From: Pseudoneurospora amorphoporcata
Taxonomy: Eukaryota > Ascomycota > Sordariomycetes > Sordariales > Sordariaceae
Assembly: GCA_033297205.1 (NCBI GenBank)
Contig: MU859071.1
Span: 248,001 to 312,000, forward strand
DNA: 64,000 nt
Reading direction: 5' to 3'
The translations under genes were made by a program, and so were the position numbers. Position 1 is the first letter of the stretch. Every line of letters begins with the position of its first letter. Shown piece after piece: positions 1-11,486 of this stretch. The notes below the pieces were generated by a model. The model had not been told where the DNA came from. It saw only the letters and a list, made by a program, of their open reading frames with translations, and made no database searches.

Positions 1-1649
1 CTTTGCCTTTCCTTTCCTCACACGAAACGGAGGGTTTTATCAGCTCAAAAACCTCCAGACCGAAGACCGAATGGCCAAATCCAAGAAAAGGTGATGAGTG
101 GAACATACATTGGTGCCCCTCATTCATATTGATTGTGCGCGAAGTGGCATTGGACACAGACAGACACACTGTGATGAATCTCCCCGTTGGTGCTAGGGCT
201 AGCAAGGCAAATAGCGCATCGATGATTGTCAATCGGCTGGCGCGCCCCGGGCAGTTAGTTGCCAATGGGAAGCCCATCCGCCCAAGACCCCGGCTCAGCT
301 AGTGACCGCGGAGAAGAAATCCAAAAGAAAAAAGAAAAGAAGACAGCGTCCTGATGATCTGGGCCCGCCAGGTTTCTTTTTTCCGGGGATGCATTCGCCT
401 TGGATCATGTGACTGCTATTGGCCTCATTACAGACTTTCCTTCTGATGATGATTTGTTGTTGTTGGTCTTGTGATGTTGGTGATGGGACTATCTTGATAG
501 GCTATCCAGGGGCTGGGAACAGCACTAGATGTCTAGACAATGGCATGCACAACGTTGTAGCTAAGTCGTCTCAAGCGGGAAGTCCCAGGGAAATAAGCTG
601 ATACCACCTTAACTGTTTAGAGTCCAGTACTGACTATCTGCCTTTCAGAGGGAGTTCGGCATCGACACGGCGTCGGGCCGTCAAGACTGTCAAAGTAACT
701 TCCTAGCGGTCAATGTCCAGCTCTATGCTATAGCCTCGGGTAAGGTCTGCCCTGCCTCACTCCTACGGATCGTATATAGGATCGGATAAATGTGAGACGA
801 CATGATCTCCGAATCTGAGATGTTGCCATAATCTGGGGAAGAGAGACATTTATAATCTAAAAAGAGCAGCCGAGCGGACGTAACGGCAAATCCATACAAC
901 TGGATCAACCCGGAATTACTCCGCGCACAGCTTGCCCTACCTATGCTAGGTTAAGTATCGCATATTTGGTTTTGTATTCCCTTCCATCAGTCAGTCAGTC
1001 TACGGTTCACGACATCGGTAGGTTTTACCTCTTGTCATCCTTCATGCGTATGTTGACCAGTCATTTTATCATCAAGGTCTGATCTTGACCATTTGTCCGA
1101 CGGCAAGCAGAAGGGCTATCAACAAAGAAATTGACTGATAGTCTTTTTGACTGACTGACTTGGGTATACGGACATAACGAACAGAGTATTCCAAAACAGA
1201 AATGCTCTAAACGGGTTGGCCACTGGCAACCTGGCGTGCCTGAGTTGCGTCCTTGCTGTCTCAGACTTGCAAAGACTTACAAGTGACTAAGACAAGCATA
1301 GCCGAACCGCAGCTGTCTTCATAAATAACTGACAGATGGCCAAAACGCCGCATCACCCAACTGCTTCAAACCCCCGTGTTACTCACGACAGTAGAGGTAA
1401 TAACCGACGAGACCCCCACGAACCGTCAGGCATCAGGCATCCTCAGCCGCCAGCCGCCAACCGCCAGTCTCGCCAGTCTCGCCATGTTGACATGGACTGG
1501 ATGACTGACAACTTATCAGTTGTCTCTGTGCACCCGCACTCGCCGGACGGGAAAGGCTAACTGACATGATTGTGACAGGTGGGCGTGAACTGGGATAAGA
1601 GATGGCTGAGTCAAATGCCGTTCACCTGCCCTACGCAAACAAATTATTA
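1..1649. other. Intergenic region, no gene seen
   Basis: Only short unconvincing open frames occur on either strand. There are small CAGT/GACT repeats near 990 and 1150. The last eight bases (1642-1649, AATTATTA) are the left copy of the target-site duplication of the adjoining transposon relic. Confidence 0.6.
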
Positions 1650-2064
1650 GAGAAAGTCTTTTCGCACCGCTATTAAAGTCTATTCGCACCGCTGTCCAAA
1701 ACTTTAATAGGCTATAACTTAGGCAAATAGTGTCCTCCAAATATAAAAGTAGTATTTTTGAGTTCCGTAAGACTTTCTCTATTATAAAACACTTACTAAC
1801 TCTTCTACCCCCTTTCCTATTTACTATTTTAAGAGATATAAGAAATTCTAAAGTAAGTTTTTCTTTTCTTTAAACTATTAGTAGGTCTAAAAGCTACGGC
1901 AGTACCTAAGGGCCGATTTAGGCTCCATTAAATAGAGTAGAAAATTACAAAAATTACAAGCCTACTTTGAGGCCATAGACCCTTGTTTTGGTAGAGTGAC
2001 TTTAGAGTTTCATTTTGGACGGCGGTGCGAATAGACTTTGATAGCGGTGCGAAAAGACTTTCTC
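1650..2064. mobile_element. Non-autonomous inverted-repeat element (MITE), 415 bp
   Basis: The ends are 52-bp terminal inverted repeats (1650-1701 and 2013-2064) beginning GAGAAAGTCTTTTCGCACCG and differing at only two positions, both C/T. One difference is CA in the right repeat against TA in the left, the change expected from repeat-induced point mutation. The element is flanked by a perfect 8-bp direct repeat, AATTATTA, at 1642-1649 and 2065-2072. Within each end the motif TTCGCACCGC occurs twice. The interior is AT-rich and carries no open frame, so it cannot encode a transposase. An 8-bp duplication fits hAT elements, though 52-bp repeats are long for them; a Mutator-like origin is an alternative. 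Confidence 0.85.
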
Positions 2065-2072
2065 AATTATTA

Positions 2073-5000
2073 TGGGCGCATGGCACCTAGGACAGTTGAC
2101 GCCCACCACGCGACTCATATGCTACATTTTGCCTGGTGGTATGGATGTGCTCATGAGACGACTTACTCACACACTCAATGCGATCGGCCGGCCGTTGAAT
2201 TGAACTCTATATTGATTAAATGACAACTAACAAATAACGGTCCGGCCAAGCCACGTTCAGTTCACCTTGACAACAGTCCACCCCACGAGTCCATGAGAGC
2301 CAACGTCACTGAGGGACTTTGAAAATTGAAAGGCTAGACCGTTGCCACTGTGGCAGCGTGGCGTACCTTGACAACGGCCGATAATGCAGTGGGATGAGTA
2401 GGTATATGGTGGTGAACGAGATATTGCGTGCGGGAAAAGACCATGCAGTTGACTCCTTCCTTCACTTTTTTGATACCACCCACACGAAAACCACGGACAT
2501 TCACAAACGGCGAACGGTGCGTGGTGGCGTTATAGCCGTTGTCGCTGTCAAAGATGAAGCATGGCATGGCAGCATGGCTATCGTGGCTATCGTGGCTTAC
2601 CGGGAAGAACGCTTGACAGTCTGTCAGTCAGCAGCAACTCAACAATTGCGGCGTTGCCGTGCGGTGCGTGGTGCATGTGAGCGGGTAAAGCCACATGGTT
2701 AAGGACAGCAAGGCTTTAACATGGTTTGCTAGGTAAGGAAGGCCTTGTGATTCCGAGTTGTGAATTACTACTATCTATCAACCGCCAACTGGCGCTGATA
2801 ATGATTGTGTTTGCTTGACAGCCCCCAAGTGACAGATGAGTGGACGCGACCTATTTTTTGACACAAACTCAACAAATCAACAAACGCTTACTGGGGAATT
2901 GGGGCCAACCAGAAATGGTAAGATGAAAAAGCAATGAGGGGCCGAGGGTGATAAAGGGTGATGGAAGCAATCAGTTATTCGATATGGACGGTTTGGATGA
3001 TGACGATCTTGCCGATACTTGCGCTGGGGGAGCGGAATTGCAATCGTCGACACAAAGGTAATGGCATAAGAGAGTGGAAGAAGCTGTGGTGTTAACTCAT
3101 TTCCTTACCTAATCATCCCCATACGCACTCGCGGTGCCCCATACGATGGGCAAAAGGACCACAACTAGGTAACCTTCACCAGAATCACGATGACCACAAA
3201 AGAACAAAACAATACCGATTAACCCCAAACAAGGAAGTAGGCAGTGAAGGTATCATCCACCTCCATGTTCGACATAATCAAAACGTTCCGACTAGCAGAT
3301 TCCAACAAGGGGATATACAATCACGAATCATCAAACACGGTGCAAACGTTTTATGTCGATGGAAGCCATTCCCAAATAGGACATATGAGGGAACGTTCAT
3401 CACCAAACTCCCATCTGCCATCCCTCATCCCACGCATTTTGGGGGCCGCACAGGTAACTGCCGGAGTGTCAAACGCTTGTACACGGCTATTTTCCCACCG
3501 TTTTGATTTTCGTTGAGCTGAAAGTCAAGGAACTTCCACTGTCTGCAGCAATATGGCAGTATCACGATTTTTCTGACCTATCAGAATTAGACAAACGTTT
3601 TGCGATAGCTCAATGTGGTGTGGTGTGGTCAATATCATGTGGGTGGTGTGGTGTGGTGGCTGGCGTGCAAGTAATAAGTGGATTGACGACAAACTTCCCC
3701 CGAGCGGCGGCCCCTGAGTGAACATGAATGGCACCCGCACCCGCTGCATTTGCTCCACTTCCCTTCTCCCGCAACCGTTTCTTTTCTTCCTTCCAGAATG
3801 CCTTTTCGGCCGTCGGACCCGCGAACGACCGCCGTCCGGGCTTTTCGGTGGGTGTTCGGTCCCTAGCTAGGGTGGGTTATCGAAGATGCTCGTTTTGACA
3901 CGCGACAAATAGGTACTAGTCAAACTGCGCCTGAGCCTTGGTTGCCTTGCGCCTGGGGTATGTAAATGTAATCGGGGGTCACCGAGCAGGCGCATGTGCT
4001 TTGAGACAGAAGAGACAGGATAGGGCAGGACAGGGCTTCGGGGGAAGGTCCCCGTTTGGCTCATCAAGCACCGGGTTTGGGCTTTGGGCTTGGACGGACT
4101 TAACGGCGCCGCAACGACAAGGGGGTGAAGGCCGGCGGGGAAAGAGACCCGGACGGAAGAGAAGAGAGTGTTGCGTGAGCCCGGTGAGGTGAGGTCGGGT
4201 GAGGTAATGCCTGCTTGTCCACTCGCCTAACTTCCAGGTCACGTCGGGATCGGGGCCGGGACTTAATTCACGGCGTTTTATGGTCGTGGTGGTTGGTCAA
4301 GGCTCGCTCATCACGATGCAATCACGAGTTCGTCAACATGTGAACACTTCACATGTGATGCGTGGGGGGAAAGTAGGAAAGGGCAAGGCAGGGGGAAGAG
4401 TTGCCGACGCCGACGAGAACAAAAGCAGCTGATGAGTGGTGTTTGGACCCGCTTCGGTTGACGAAAAAAAAAGACTGTAGCGCACGGCGTGCCCCCGTCT
4501 TCGCGTCGCTTCGTTCGGTTCTCCTTTCCTAACAATTCTCGTCTTTTTGCCGGGAGCTTTCCGACATTGGATGGCATTACTTTGGAGCTTGGGGGATTCA
4601 CGACATCAAACAAGGACAATTCAAGTTGGATCCCAAACCACTACCCAAAACACCAAATACCCAGGGCCGGGGGTGACATTTCCAAGCAAGCAGCACTGCC
4701 GCGAACTAATCCCTACGAAACCACACTATCCCATTGCAGGAAAAGCGCAGGGTGCCAATTCGAAAAGGCCTTAAAACGGAGTGACGGAGGGACAATTTAA
4801 CAGGGAACCAGACCCAAAAGGGAAAGAGGCTAGAATCGTACAGAAGCAGAAGAAGCAAAGGAAGGAAGAAAAGTGGAAGCAATCGAAGCTGAAAGCGAGC
4901 GCCGGCCTTTCCACCATCCTTGCCAATTGGCCGGGGAACTAGGTTCCCAAACATGGCATAGTATGTATTCTTATTCTACGGACCACGGTCTCCAACCCAG

Positions 5001-7756
5001 GTCTAATACTATCGCATACGACGACCTGCGGCGATGCCATGCCATGCCATGCCGGAAAACAGAAGCGAGGAAAGGTGACTGGGGGAAATGACGGGGGAAC
5101 AGGTACAAAACCGGCAGCGAGCACCGTGGAGGACTAGCACGGTTCCCTTCGTTCTTTCGGTTCCAGAAGAACTTCCAGAAGCCATGCCACACACAGGGCA
5201 GCTCCAAGTTTACAACCATCCAAGTCGGGTCCCGTCGTGAAAGTCCCGCTGGACATCCTCGTGGCCTATGGAGTTGCGCTAGCACGCCTAGCGACGCTAC
5301 TGCAGGTACCGACAAAGCACTGATGGGGCATGGCTAAATTCAGCACCCGGATGGCCCGAAGTTCGAGCGAACGAATGAAAACACCCCTCGCTGGGCAAAG
5401 TTGATGCCCCTGGGTGCGAATGATCACCAAAGGAACGCGTTTTCAAGGTCGGTCATGGAAGCAAAGAACAGCAAGGAATATCACAGCAACCAGCCGAGGA
5501 ACGGATCCCGACAGATTGCCTTTGACGGTTATCACTTTTGACTTTTGTAATAAATCTGAAGAAGCAAGATGGAAATCATGGAAAGCGACAGTATCAATTC
5601 CTTCCGCGGGGTGAGACATTAACATTGGACATTGATATAGTGTGACTCGTCATTTTGGATTTTTGAGCATATCCCCCAGAGTTCGAAGAGGTCAAAACGT
5701 TTCCGACAGAGCGCTCGCTGTCAGAGGGGAAAGAAAACCGGGGACCATCCAATCTCCTGGATACAACGCTGGCAAAATGACACTCACATATCAGAGCACG
5801 GGCACCAGCCTTTTCGATCGATAGGTACGGACCCGCGGACTCCAGCAGCAATAGGGCGACATACGCTCGGCAGGGCGACGCGAACAACAAGGCGAAACGA
5901 AACGGTTCTGTCTCCAAGTTTGGAAACAGCCTGTCGGGTTCCAAGTTCCAACGGTGCGCTAGTGTAATAACCAAAACAGGGGCAGGACCGATCCCTCGGC
6001 GTCACTGTGGGGCCTTTTCTTTCTTGTCATGGAAGCAAGCACATCAAACACGCTTTGCCTCTTATGTAAATGTATATCCTTCTGGAAGATCAAGAGAAGG
6101 AGAAATTGATGTGGCGTCGTTCCCCCCCGGCCACCGGTCGTCAAACGGTCCCTAACCAACTGAACGATACTGGCATAGCTCGGAACTTGTCACCGAAACT
6201 GTGATATATACATACATATGCTACGGGGTGAAACTTTTGGCCCTGCGGAATATTCCCCCTAGACTAACACAACCTAGTGTCCCCAGTAACAGTAGGTACT
6301 TGGTGATCTGCCATGCCATGCCAGGTACCCGTGCGTGCAGCGGCATAAGCGCAATGCAATGGCACTACTGCGGCGCCATTATGTACATGCAATTATTATG
6401 CAACCCCAACGGTTCTGCATGACCCACCAAGGACGAACGGGTTTAACGGCGTAAATGTGCGTCCGACCTCCATGCAGTGCAGGAGTCAAATGCTGCATGA
6501 GTGCACTACGGACACCGATGTGCAAAAAGCGTATGTACCTCTAGAGGGAATGGAGTCAACATGAGATGGGAATGTGGAATGACCGTGGAATTTGGGGGTT
6601 TTCCGAGGAATGTACACTAAATCAGGACAACGTGGAAATGCGAAGAGAGGGCCTTTGACTGGAATGACATGGAATGTGGATGGGAACCAAGCTTAAAACA
6701 GACTATTCTATACTACCTCCCACACAGAGTACGTGTAGGTACGGTTGTATCAAAAAGAGAAGGCTGATGATAGCCAACACTGTATAGTAAGTTGGCGTGG
6801 TAGAGTGTAGAAACGGAGCATACGACGACGATCTCAACCGCTCTCCAAGTGATCATCCTAATTTGGTTATCTTTGATCATCCGGGCGTAATATTCAGGGC
6901 AAGCAAGTTCAGAACAACCTAAGCAGGTCGGTCGCAAATCCTCTTCATCCTCCCGTCTGCGGTATGTTTGCCAAGATGATGATCACTTTACTTTTCTCCT
7001 GGTCCCCCAGGAAAACAGCGAGCCAAAATCAGAGATACCTCCAGAGGTAAACTTGACAACGTGTGGGTGCTGGACCAGTTAGTTAGTTGTCTCTTTGGCC
7101 AAAGACCAGTACACTACAGTGGCTGCCGTGCTGCCATGATGCTATCGGTTACTACACTATGTATTCGACCTCCCTTGTAGACCCAGCTTTTTTTTTTTTT
7201 TTTTTTTTTTTTGAGATAATCGTTACGTTAGTCGAGTCCGTGGAAGTGATGTGCAAACGCCGTCACGTCGGTTTCGACTTGTTAATCCCTTATTTAGTAG
7301 GTAGCGACTCACGCTCATTTCCTCCATGGAATGGAAATAAGGGAACGGCACGTGGGGTGAAACGGTTTCCTGGGAAATCCGGGGACAATGTAGGTAGATA
7401 GGTATCTGGGGTAAAAAGTGAGGTTGGGAACCATGATGTCGTTGTGCCCAGATAGCAGCAGTAGTAAGTTCAGCTACTGCTTATTGCTGGATGACAGGGT
7501 GGGACTGGTTGAGGTCATGGGCGGTGTGATTTATCCAACCTGATCGGGGCTGGATGCCGGAATCCACCCCTTCATGTTCTTCGCTTGGTGGTCCTCCTCG
7601 AGTTGTTCGTTGCCTGGGGGTGTGCAATGGTAATATTCAATACACACACTTGCTATGTAGGTATAGTACTGTAGCCATCACCGCCTGTACCAAATCCTCT
7701 GCTCTTCTCCAGCGGGTACGTAGTATATAGCCCAAGTCATTGTCTGTTTTTTCCAT
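2073..7756. other. Long intergenic region, no gene seen
   Basis: Open frames are short, overlap on both strands and lack convincing splice structure. Visible sequence features are GTGTG-type repeats near 3610-3660, an ATGCC pentamer repeat at about 5034-5053 and again near 6310, and the T run at 7188-7212. I cannot exclude small spliced genes or non-coding RNAs. Confidence 0.5.
7188..7212. repeat. Poly-T tract, 25 nt
   Basis: Uninterrupted T run in non-coding sequence. Exact length may be unreliable in assembly. Confidence 0.9.
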
Positions 7757-7852
7757 GGCCCGTTAACGCAACTCGGGAGTAATGCGAGAGAGCTCTTCGT
7801 GAGCTGTTACCAAGTAACTGGGAGGCTACCGGTTCAAGTCCGGTGCGGGTCA
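7757..7852 (+). ncRNA. tRNA-like element 1 (non-canonical tRNA or tRNA pseudogene)
   Basis: The 3' half is a perfect T arm: stem ACCGG/CCGGT around loop TTCAAGT (7828-7844), which also forms a full B box, GGTTCAAGTCC. The last seven bases GCGGGTC plus a discriminator A pair with GGCCCGT at 7757-7763, with two G-T wobbles. TA then follows, and a D-arm-like CGC...GCG hairpin with a GG-containing loop. The 96-nt length and the middle do not fold as a standard tRNA: the best anticodon stem (7791-7794 with 7802-7805) is four pairs with a possible TCG anticodon, followed by about 21 extra bases holding a GTTAC-CAA-GTAAC hairpin. It may be a pseudogene, an unusual intron-containing tRNA, or another Pol III gene. 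T-rich sequence follows from 7869. Confidence 0.3.
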
Positions 7853-8591
7853 CAATTCTTTGTGTCGTTTTCCTCCTTTTTTTTTTTGAATCATCTTTAT
7901 TTAGTTAGCATTCTCGTCCGTCGTCGGCCTTTCCAGCATATCAAAGGAGCTCATTCGGGGGTGCACGCTGGAATTGAAAAGGAGAAGAAGGAATATTGAT
8001 AAACTGAACAGAGGAGTATAGTAGAATATATGGATGGTTCTATCGAATCAGAAGCTGCTGTTTGAGTTTGGTGGTGGTGATCGGGCATCGTTGCTGGTCA
8101 TCTATTGGTTTTGTGTTATGAACACAGACGTCTGCCACTGTTATGGAACAAGGTCCATGGATGGTGCAAAAGGGAGGTCCTGCTCGTAGATTGAAGGAAG
8201 GAAGGAAAAGGGGCGGGCTCTGGTGTTGTTAGGTTGCGGGAAGGGCGAAGTGCGATGCGATGCTCAAGGGATCTCAGAATCGCAATAGCACCTGGTCTCC
8301 CTGTAACTCCTTGCTCTTGCCAGTTCCATGGTATATCTTGCTTCCCTCCTTCTCTCCAGACTGACTCGTATCTTCTTCGCAGTGTTGTTCTTGAAGAACG
8401 ATGAGATCAGCAGTAATCCGTAGCAAAAATGTCTTGGTTCAGTAACTCGCGAATCCCATCCTCTCCACGCATCATCACCATCACCATCTCCTATTCAGCC
8501 CAACAACATCCTTTGTGTATTATCCCAGCGCACTCATATATATCATATCATTCATTTTCTTCCCTGCCATTTAACGCCCATCACATCAAAT
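7853..8591. other. 5' flank of the gene at 8592
   Basis: No independent gene is seen. A TATATAT stretch lies near 8536-8542, about 50 bases before the chosen ATG, so it may be within the leader instead of the promoter. The ATG context is CAAATATGG. Confidence 0.4.
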
Positions 8592-9850
8592 ATGGAAGAC
8601 CACATCTACCACCTCCCCGCCTGTTACCTCCCCGACCCCGTCAGTCGGCACAACTTCGCCACCAGAATGGCCAACCTGCACCTCGCCTTTTGCCTGATCC
8701 GCCGCCTGGGCCTCACCACCCCGCGACTGATCGCATCATGGGACGCTTTTCAATGTCCTTACCCACCGTTTTCCAACCCCATCTTCGTCAAAGACTGGCC
8801 GATGAAAGAGATAAACAACCTGGTCGTCATCATGGAGACCTTGCGCAACAGTCCGGGACCTCTGATCTTTGCGGCCGAACCGGGGTTTGAGGAGCCCTGG
8901 GCGCTGTGGTGTTTCGCCGCGGCGTTGGCGCAGACTTGGACGAGGGATCCGTATGGGAGGGAGACGGGGGTGCCGGGCGATATTGGGATTGAGGAGTTGA
9001 GGAAGAAGACGGAGCAGGTTTATTGGGAGGTTAGGAAAGGTGAGATTTCACGCAATGCGGTGAGATGGGGTGGTGGTGTCCCCCGAGGGCGTGGATCAGT
9101 TGGGGAGATACATATGCTGACTCTTCCACTCGCTGGTGTTTGTTATGGATAGTCAACGCTGATATCTGGGGTTTCAACTATGCCTACCATTGGCAGATGG
9201 TTGAGCAACGGTGGTATGATGTGCAAACGGGGAGGATGAAGGAGTGCTATGACGGAGGGCAGCAAGATGGGATTGGACATCAGGAGTCTGGGGAGAATGG
9301 CGAGGGAGATGCTTCGACAACGGATGTGGAAGATAACGTGGGAGACGCCTTGAAAGACGACGTGGAACATATCGTGAAAGACGACATGGAAGACGACGTA
9401 GAAGACAAGGTGGAACATACCGTAGAAGATGGCGCGGAAAACGAAGCGCAGGATGAAATGGCAAAAGAGGTACGAAATGACAGAGATTGCGACAACGTCT
9501 ATTGGATTGTGGAAGAAGATGTGTTGGAGGATGGCATTGAAGCTGACAATGATGACGATACATCTAGTGACGATGAAGGAGTGTTGACTCCTTCTACGGA
9601 ATCAGACAGCGGAGAGACCGAGTGTATTCATGAGCGTGAGCGGCTTCGAAGACTTGCGAAGTGGCTTTCAAAGGTCGAGACTTTTCAGGAGAGTGACTGC
9701 AGGACCCAAGATGCCGATAAGGTCATTGCTGCTCTCTGTGGCTTAATATCTCTTCTAAAGACTGACCGAGGTTCGATTCAAGCAGAATCCCTCAGGTCGA
9801 GGAGGAGCGAAAAAGCGAAGGGTTGGTTACACGTATTTTCTGGTGTATAG
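8592..9850 (+). CDS. Hypothetical protein with acidic repeat C-terminal half
   Basis: I do not recognise this family. Two exons are inferred, 8592-9039 and 9153-9850, joined across a 113-nt intron with donor GTGAG, branch site GCTGAC at 9116-9121 and acceptor TAG. The join keeps frame (phase 1) and gives 381 residues. The first ~200 residues look globular, with many Trp, Pro and aromatic residues (for example DIWGFNYAYHW just after the junction). Residues from about 215 to 275 form an acidic stretch of imperfect D/E-D-V-E repeats such as DDVEHIVKDDMEDDVEDKVE, then more acidic sequence. No signal peptide or membrane segment is visible. It converges on the dioxygenase gene, whose stop lies 145 bases away. 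Whether it is a conserved gene cannot be judged from the sequence alone. Confidence 0.65.
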
Positions 9851-9995
9851 ACCAAGTTATAGTGTCTAGCGAAGCATCTCGAGTTGTTGAAGACGTGGAC
9901 CGAGGGACTTAAGCTGTAGCCGGTAAATATCGTGTGATAGCGAAAGATGATACATTGGAACCTCGGGCAAAATATGTAGCCCAAACAAGATCACA

Positions 9996-11486
9996 TTAGT
10001 CTTCCAGTCCAGCGTCGACGTCAAACTCCACATCCGTCCTAATAATGTACTTGGCCCCCTTCCTGACTCCCGTACCCTCATGCAACAGCGCACCGTGGTT
10101 TTCGCCGTGAGGGAACACCGCCACCGAGCCCATAACCGGCCTTACCGGATGAGCATTCATGACACCGTCGCGTACGCTCGGAGTAAAGAAGGTGGTCTCG
10201 CCGCCCTCGAACTCGTCATTCAAGTACATGAGGAAGGTGAACAGACTCGACTGCTTCTTATCGGCCGGCGAGGCATCGTACATGTACTTGCCCGTAGTAG
10301 GGTGAATGCCAGAGGGAGGCCAGGCGCCGTCAAAGTGGCAGCGATACTCGGCTCCGGGAACGTAGCGGTAGACCCTGAAGCGACGGTTGATACCCCGCGC
10401 TTTTCTGCCGGCGTCGTGAGTGGGAATGAAAGGGCGGACACGCTCCCAGAGAGCATCGTGGAAGGTTTGGTCGACGATCCAGTAGACGTTGTGGGCGAGG
10501 ATGCTGGACTCGGAACCGTCTTCCTTGATGGGCGCGTCGGGGAGGTAGCCGACAGACTCGGTGGCAGCAATGATGGATTTGCACTCCTCGGGGGTGAGTA
10601 CGTCCTTCAAGATAGACAGCGAGGGGACGATGGGGTGTTGGATCTTGGTGATGGTCGGGGGAGTAGGTGAGAGTGGAACGGCACCTTCGTTGCTGAGGTA
10701 AAGGACAGCCGGGTGGAGGTTGGGTGGCTTTCGTTGAGGGCCGGAAGTGGTCTCAATAGCTTTGAACAGGTCCTTGACATTCGGTGGGCATACCGAGAAT
10801 AGTGTGCCGTCTAGAACGGATTGACGCATGGGAAATGGTGTTGCTGATGGCTCTCGAATATCCCACATCTTCTGAAGCGCAATGGGCCCTGTCCAATTTG
10901 TCGAGGACGAGTCCCCAAGCGCGGAAGCATCAATTGGCTGTCCGGTGGCTCTCAGAATGGCGTCCATAATCCTGAGCAGCTCGAGTCGACTCTGTTTGTT
11001 GGTGGTTTCGGTCTGCGACAGGCCGCTGGTGATATCGAGATCTCTGACCCAGCGGCACAATGCGCCTAGCCTGGGGACTTCGCCGCGGATGCGCATCTCG
11101 GCCAGTGTAACGAGGGCATCGACAAACTTTCCGTCGGCGAGAAAGCCCGAGACCTTTGCGGTAAGGTTGGCTTCGGAGCTGGAGTTGATGCCCGTGGTGC
11201 AGGCCTGTCTGAAGTCGTAGACGACGGAGCGCAGTTCCTTGCACGCCTTGGACTTGATCATGGCAGGGTTCTCGGCCAATGTGCGAAGGGTGTCGACGGT
11301 GACTTCCAACTCCTCCTCCGAAACTAGTGTCGCGATGCTCTTGGGTTCGAATCGGTCGGCTTCGGGTCCGGATTCGGCCGGAGGGGAGGGCAGGGCGCCG
11401 GTGGCCGTCTTTACTCGCTTGGCCGACAACTCGGTCGATTCGACATTCTGCTTGCGCTTGGCCGCCGCCTTCTTGGACTTGGACAT
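9996..11486 (-). CDS. 2-oxoglutarate/Fe(II)-dependent dioxygenase (prolyl 4-hydroxylase-like fold)
   Basis: A single exon of 496 residues. The first ATG in frame is at 11486 (MSKSKKAAAKRKQ); the frame is open upstream but has no ATG. The C-terminal third carries the iron-binding triad of the P4Hc/2OG-FeII family: YRCHFDGAW gives His384 and Asp386, GALLHEG gives His469, and KYIIRTD gives Arg483, the expected 2-oxoglutarate ligand. FEGGETTFF before the distal His is typical of the jelly-roll core. The first ~40 residues are Lys/Arg-rich and could act as a nuclear signal. The middle is helical with no recognised domain. The family hydroxylates proteins or small molecules using O2 and 2-oxoglutarate with succinate and CO2 as by-products; the substrate is unknown. 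All catalytic residues are present, so it is probably active. Confidence 0.85.
   Translation of the reverse strand: MSKSKKAAAKRKQNVESTELSAKRVKTATGALPSPPAESGPEADRFEPKSIATLVSEEELEVTVDTLRTLAENPAMIKSKACKELRSVVYDFRQACTTGINSSSEANLTAKVSGFLADGKFVDALVTLAEMRIRGEVPRLGALCRWVRDLDITSGLSQTETTNKQSRLELLRIMDAILRATGQPIDASALGDSSSTNWTGPIALQKMWDIREPSATPFPMRQSVLDGTLFSVCPPNVKDLFKAIETTSGPQRKPPNLHPAVLYLSNEGAVPLSPTPPTITKIQHPIVPSLSILKDVLTPEECKSIIAATESVGYLPDAPIKEDGSESSILAHNVYWIVDQTFHDALWERVRPFIPTHDAGRKARGINRRFRVYRYVPGAEYRCHFDGAWPPSGIHPTTGKYMYDASPADKKQSSLFTFLMYLNDEFEGGETTFFTPSVRDGVMNAHPVRPVMGSVAVFPHGENHGALLHEGTGVRKGAKYIIRTDVEFDVDAGLED

Noticed and set aside
3610..3660. GTGTGG-rich tract considered as telomere-like or CRISPR-like repeat
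   Set aside because: Units are irregular and short, without spacers; simple sequence only.
9143..9563. Minus-strand frames with His/Val/Phe or Pro/Arg repeats
   Set aside because: They are the complement of the acidic repeat in the plus-strand gene at 8592-9850.
10080..10670. 196-codon plus-strand frame
   Set aside because: Antisense to the dioxygenase catalytic domain.
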